From Spirochaetales bacterium (GTDB lineage Bacteria; Spirochaetota; Spirochaetia; DSM-27196; SLST01), in assembly GCA_028284845.1 (NCBI GenBank), contig JANQQY010000696.1, forward strand, positions 1 through 7,887: DNA of 7,887 bases. Direction: 5' to 3'. The notes under the pieces were generated by a model. That model was not told the DNA's origin, ran no database searches, and saw nothing but the letters and a program-made list of their open reading frames with translations. Positions within the stretch are counted from its first letter, which is position 1; every line of letters begins with the position of its first letter. Shown here piece after piece: positions 6,917 to 7,887 of the stretch. The translations under genes and the position numbers were made by a program.

Positions 6917-7887
6917 CTGTTCGCAGCCCGATACTCGCGAGGCGTCTTCCCAATCGCGGCTCGAAAGACTCTGGAGAAGTGCTCCGGCGAATCGAATCCG
7001 GCCCGGTCAGCCACCTCGTAGACCTTTAGGTTGGTGCGCCTGAGGAGGTCCTGTGCGATGGCCAACCGTTTTGATGTTACGATCTCCGTGAAACTCTTTC
7101 CCGTTGATCGCTTGAGGAGTCGCGAGAGGTGTTCGGGTGAAACCCCAACCGCTTCTGCGGTCTCGGAGAGTTTGGCCCCGCTCAAGAGTCGTCCGTCCAC
7201 GAAGGCAAGAGCTCGTTTCACGGTTGCAGGAAGTTCAGAATCTGCGACCTGCAACGCTTGAATCACCGACTCAAACCAAGCCATGAATGCCTGATACGGC
7301 GCACCGGTTGCTTCGAGCTCGCCGGGACCCTGGGTTAGCGCTGAGGTTTCCGCCGCGTTTGAACCGCCTTCGATCGAAGCGATCCTTGGAAGTTCCATTG
7401 CCACGCGTTTGAAGACGGCGATCGTCGCCTCTCTGTCTCGGCTGCGTCTGAGTCTGTCGAATACTGACTCTGTCGCATTGTGTTGATCTTTCTCCACCAG
7501 CGCCCGGACAAGGCGTTCGGCCTCCGACCGCACTTCGATCGTGGGACCCGGAGCCTCTCCTCGATCGGCGCCGGTGCGGATCAATCTCGCCGGATTCTCA
7601 AAGAAGGCGTCTCTGATTGCCGTCCGGAGCGATTGCCATTCTGTGGCGAGCTCAGCTGCGGAATGGATGGTCCGGCTGATGGCAATGTGACAATCCTTGG
7701 CCGCCGTTTGAAGACGTTTCTCGATTCTCGCTGAGACGTCGCCTTGACTCTCTGAATCCGCAAGCGCGTACCAACCGGCGACGAGACCACGCGCCGCCGT
7801 TACAGCCGTGCACGTCTCAGTGAGCCATTCTAGAGTTCGGGTGGAGGAGTACTCCTTCCCGGCTGCCGCGGCGCCCAGAAGAACCAC
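6913..7887 (-). CDS. AraC/YesN-type transcriptional regulator, N-terminus outside window
   Basis: DNA-binding regulator, cytoplasmic, facing the operon tail-to-tail. The last ~100 residues (222-322, counted from the GTG at the window edge) are an AraC-type double helix-turn-helix: LSETAEAVGVSPEHLSRLLK around 240-259 and VYEVADRAGFDSPEHFSRVF around 289-308, followed by GKTPREYR. Residues ~66-96 (CHIAISRTIHSAAELATEW …) resemble the degenerate GGDEF/CdaR-like segment that lies between the receiver and HTH in YesN-type response regulators ('iaIS…l…y.eA..al'). The frame is open to base 7887. A GTG sits exactly there (7885-7887), but an N-terminal receiver or sensor domain probably lies further out. 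The TAA stop shares bases with the TAG of the convergent enzyme gene (TTAG, 6913-6916), leaving no room for a terminator between them. Control of the sugar operon is an inference from proximity. Confidence 0.88.
   Translation of the reverse strand: MVLLGAAAAGKEYSSTRTLEWLTETCTAVTAARGLVAGWYALADSESQGDVSARIEKRLQTAAKDCHIAISRTIHSAAELATEWQSLRTAIRDAFFENPARLIRTGADRGEAPGPTIEVRSEAERLVRALVEKDQHNATESVFDRLRRSRDREATIAVFKRVAMELPRIASIEGGSNAAETSALTQGPGELEATGAPYQAFMAWFESVIQALQVADSELPATVKRALAFVDGRLLSGAKLSETAEAVGVSPEHLSRLLKRSTGKSFTEIVTSKRLAIAQDLLRRTNLKVYEVADRAGFDSPEHFSRVFRAAIGKTPREYRAANS

Overview
The window reads as one catabolic gene cluster for plant pectin fragments, five genes on the + strand, met tail-to-tail by a regulator gene on the - strand. 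The DNA is moderately GC-rich and almost wholly coding. No tRNA, rRNA, CRISPR array, transposase or att-like repeat was seen. The host is probably a diderm bacterium. The solute-binding protein has a secretory signal but no lipobox cysteine, which a monoderm would normally need to hold it at the membrane. Its 'ATGTEE' junction resembles the 'AGGTEE'-type junctions common in free-living Spirochaetes. That placement is an inference; no phylogenetic marker is present.

Layout. (1) 1-1182: an oligogalacturonate lyase (Ogl, PL22-type beta-propeller) whose 5' end lies outside the window. (2) 1221-2189 and 2186-3124: two inner-membrane permeases of a CUT1-type sugar ABC transporter (LplB-like and YtcP/LplC-like), overlapping by 4 nt. 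(3) 3170-4648: the periplasmic binding protein, with a C-terminal DUF3502-like region, a strong Shine-Dalgarno and a small hairpin just upstream. (4) 4655-6916: a large, apparently cytoplasmic protein of unidentified family. It looks like a TIM-barrel glycosidase followed by a GH42-like amidotransferase-fold domain and a beta-rich tail. (5) 6913-7887, - strand: the C-terminal part of an AraC/YesN-type regulator that runs off the right edge. Its stop codon overlaps that of gene 4.

Proposed working (inference): the binding protein captures a pectin-derived oligosaccharide in the periplasm and the two permeases import it, powered by an ATPase encoded elsewhere. The lyase splits unsaturated (oligo)galacturonides in the cytoplasm, and the unidentified enzyme removes or cleaves another sugar linkage. 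The regulator, with a degenerate GGDEF/CdaR-like segment next to its HTH, may control the operon, much as YesN sits beside the rhamnogalacturonan genes of Bacillus.

The most promising unknown is the 753-residue protein at 4655-6916. It has carbohydrate-enzyme architecture and a pectin context, but does not match a family I can name.
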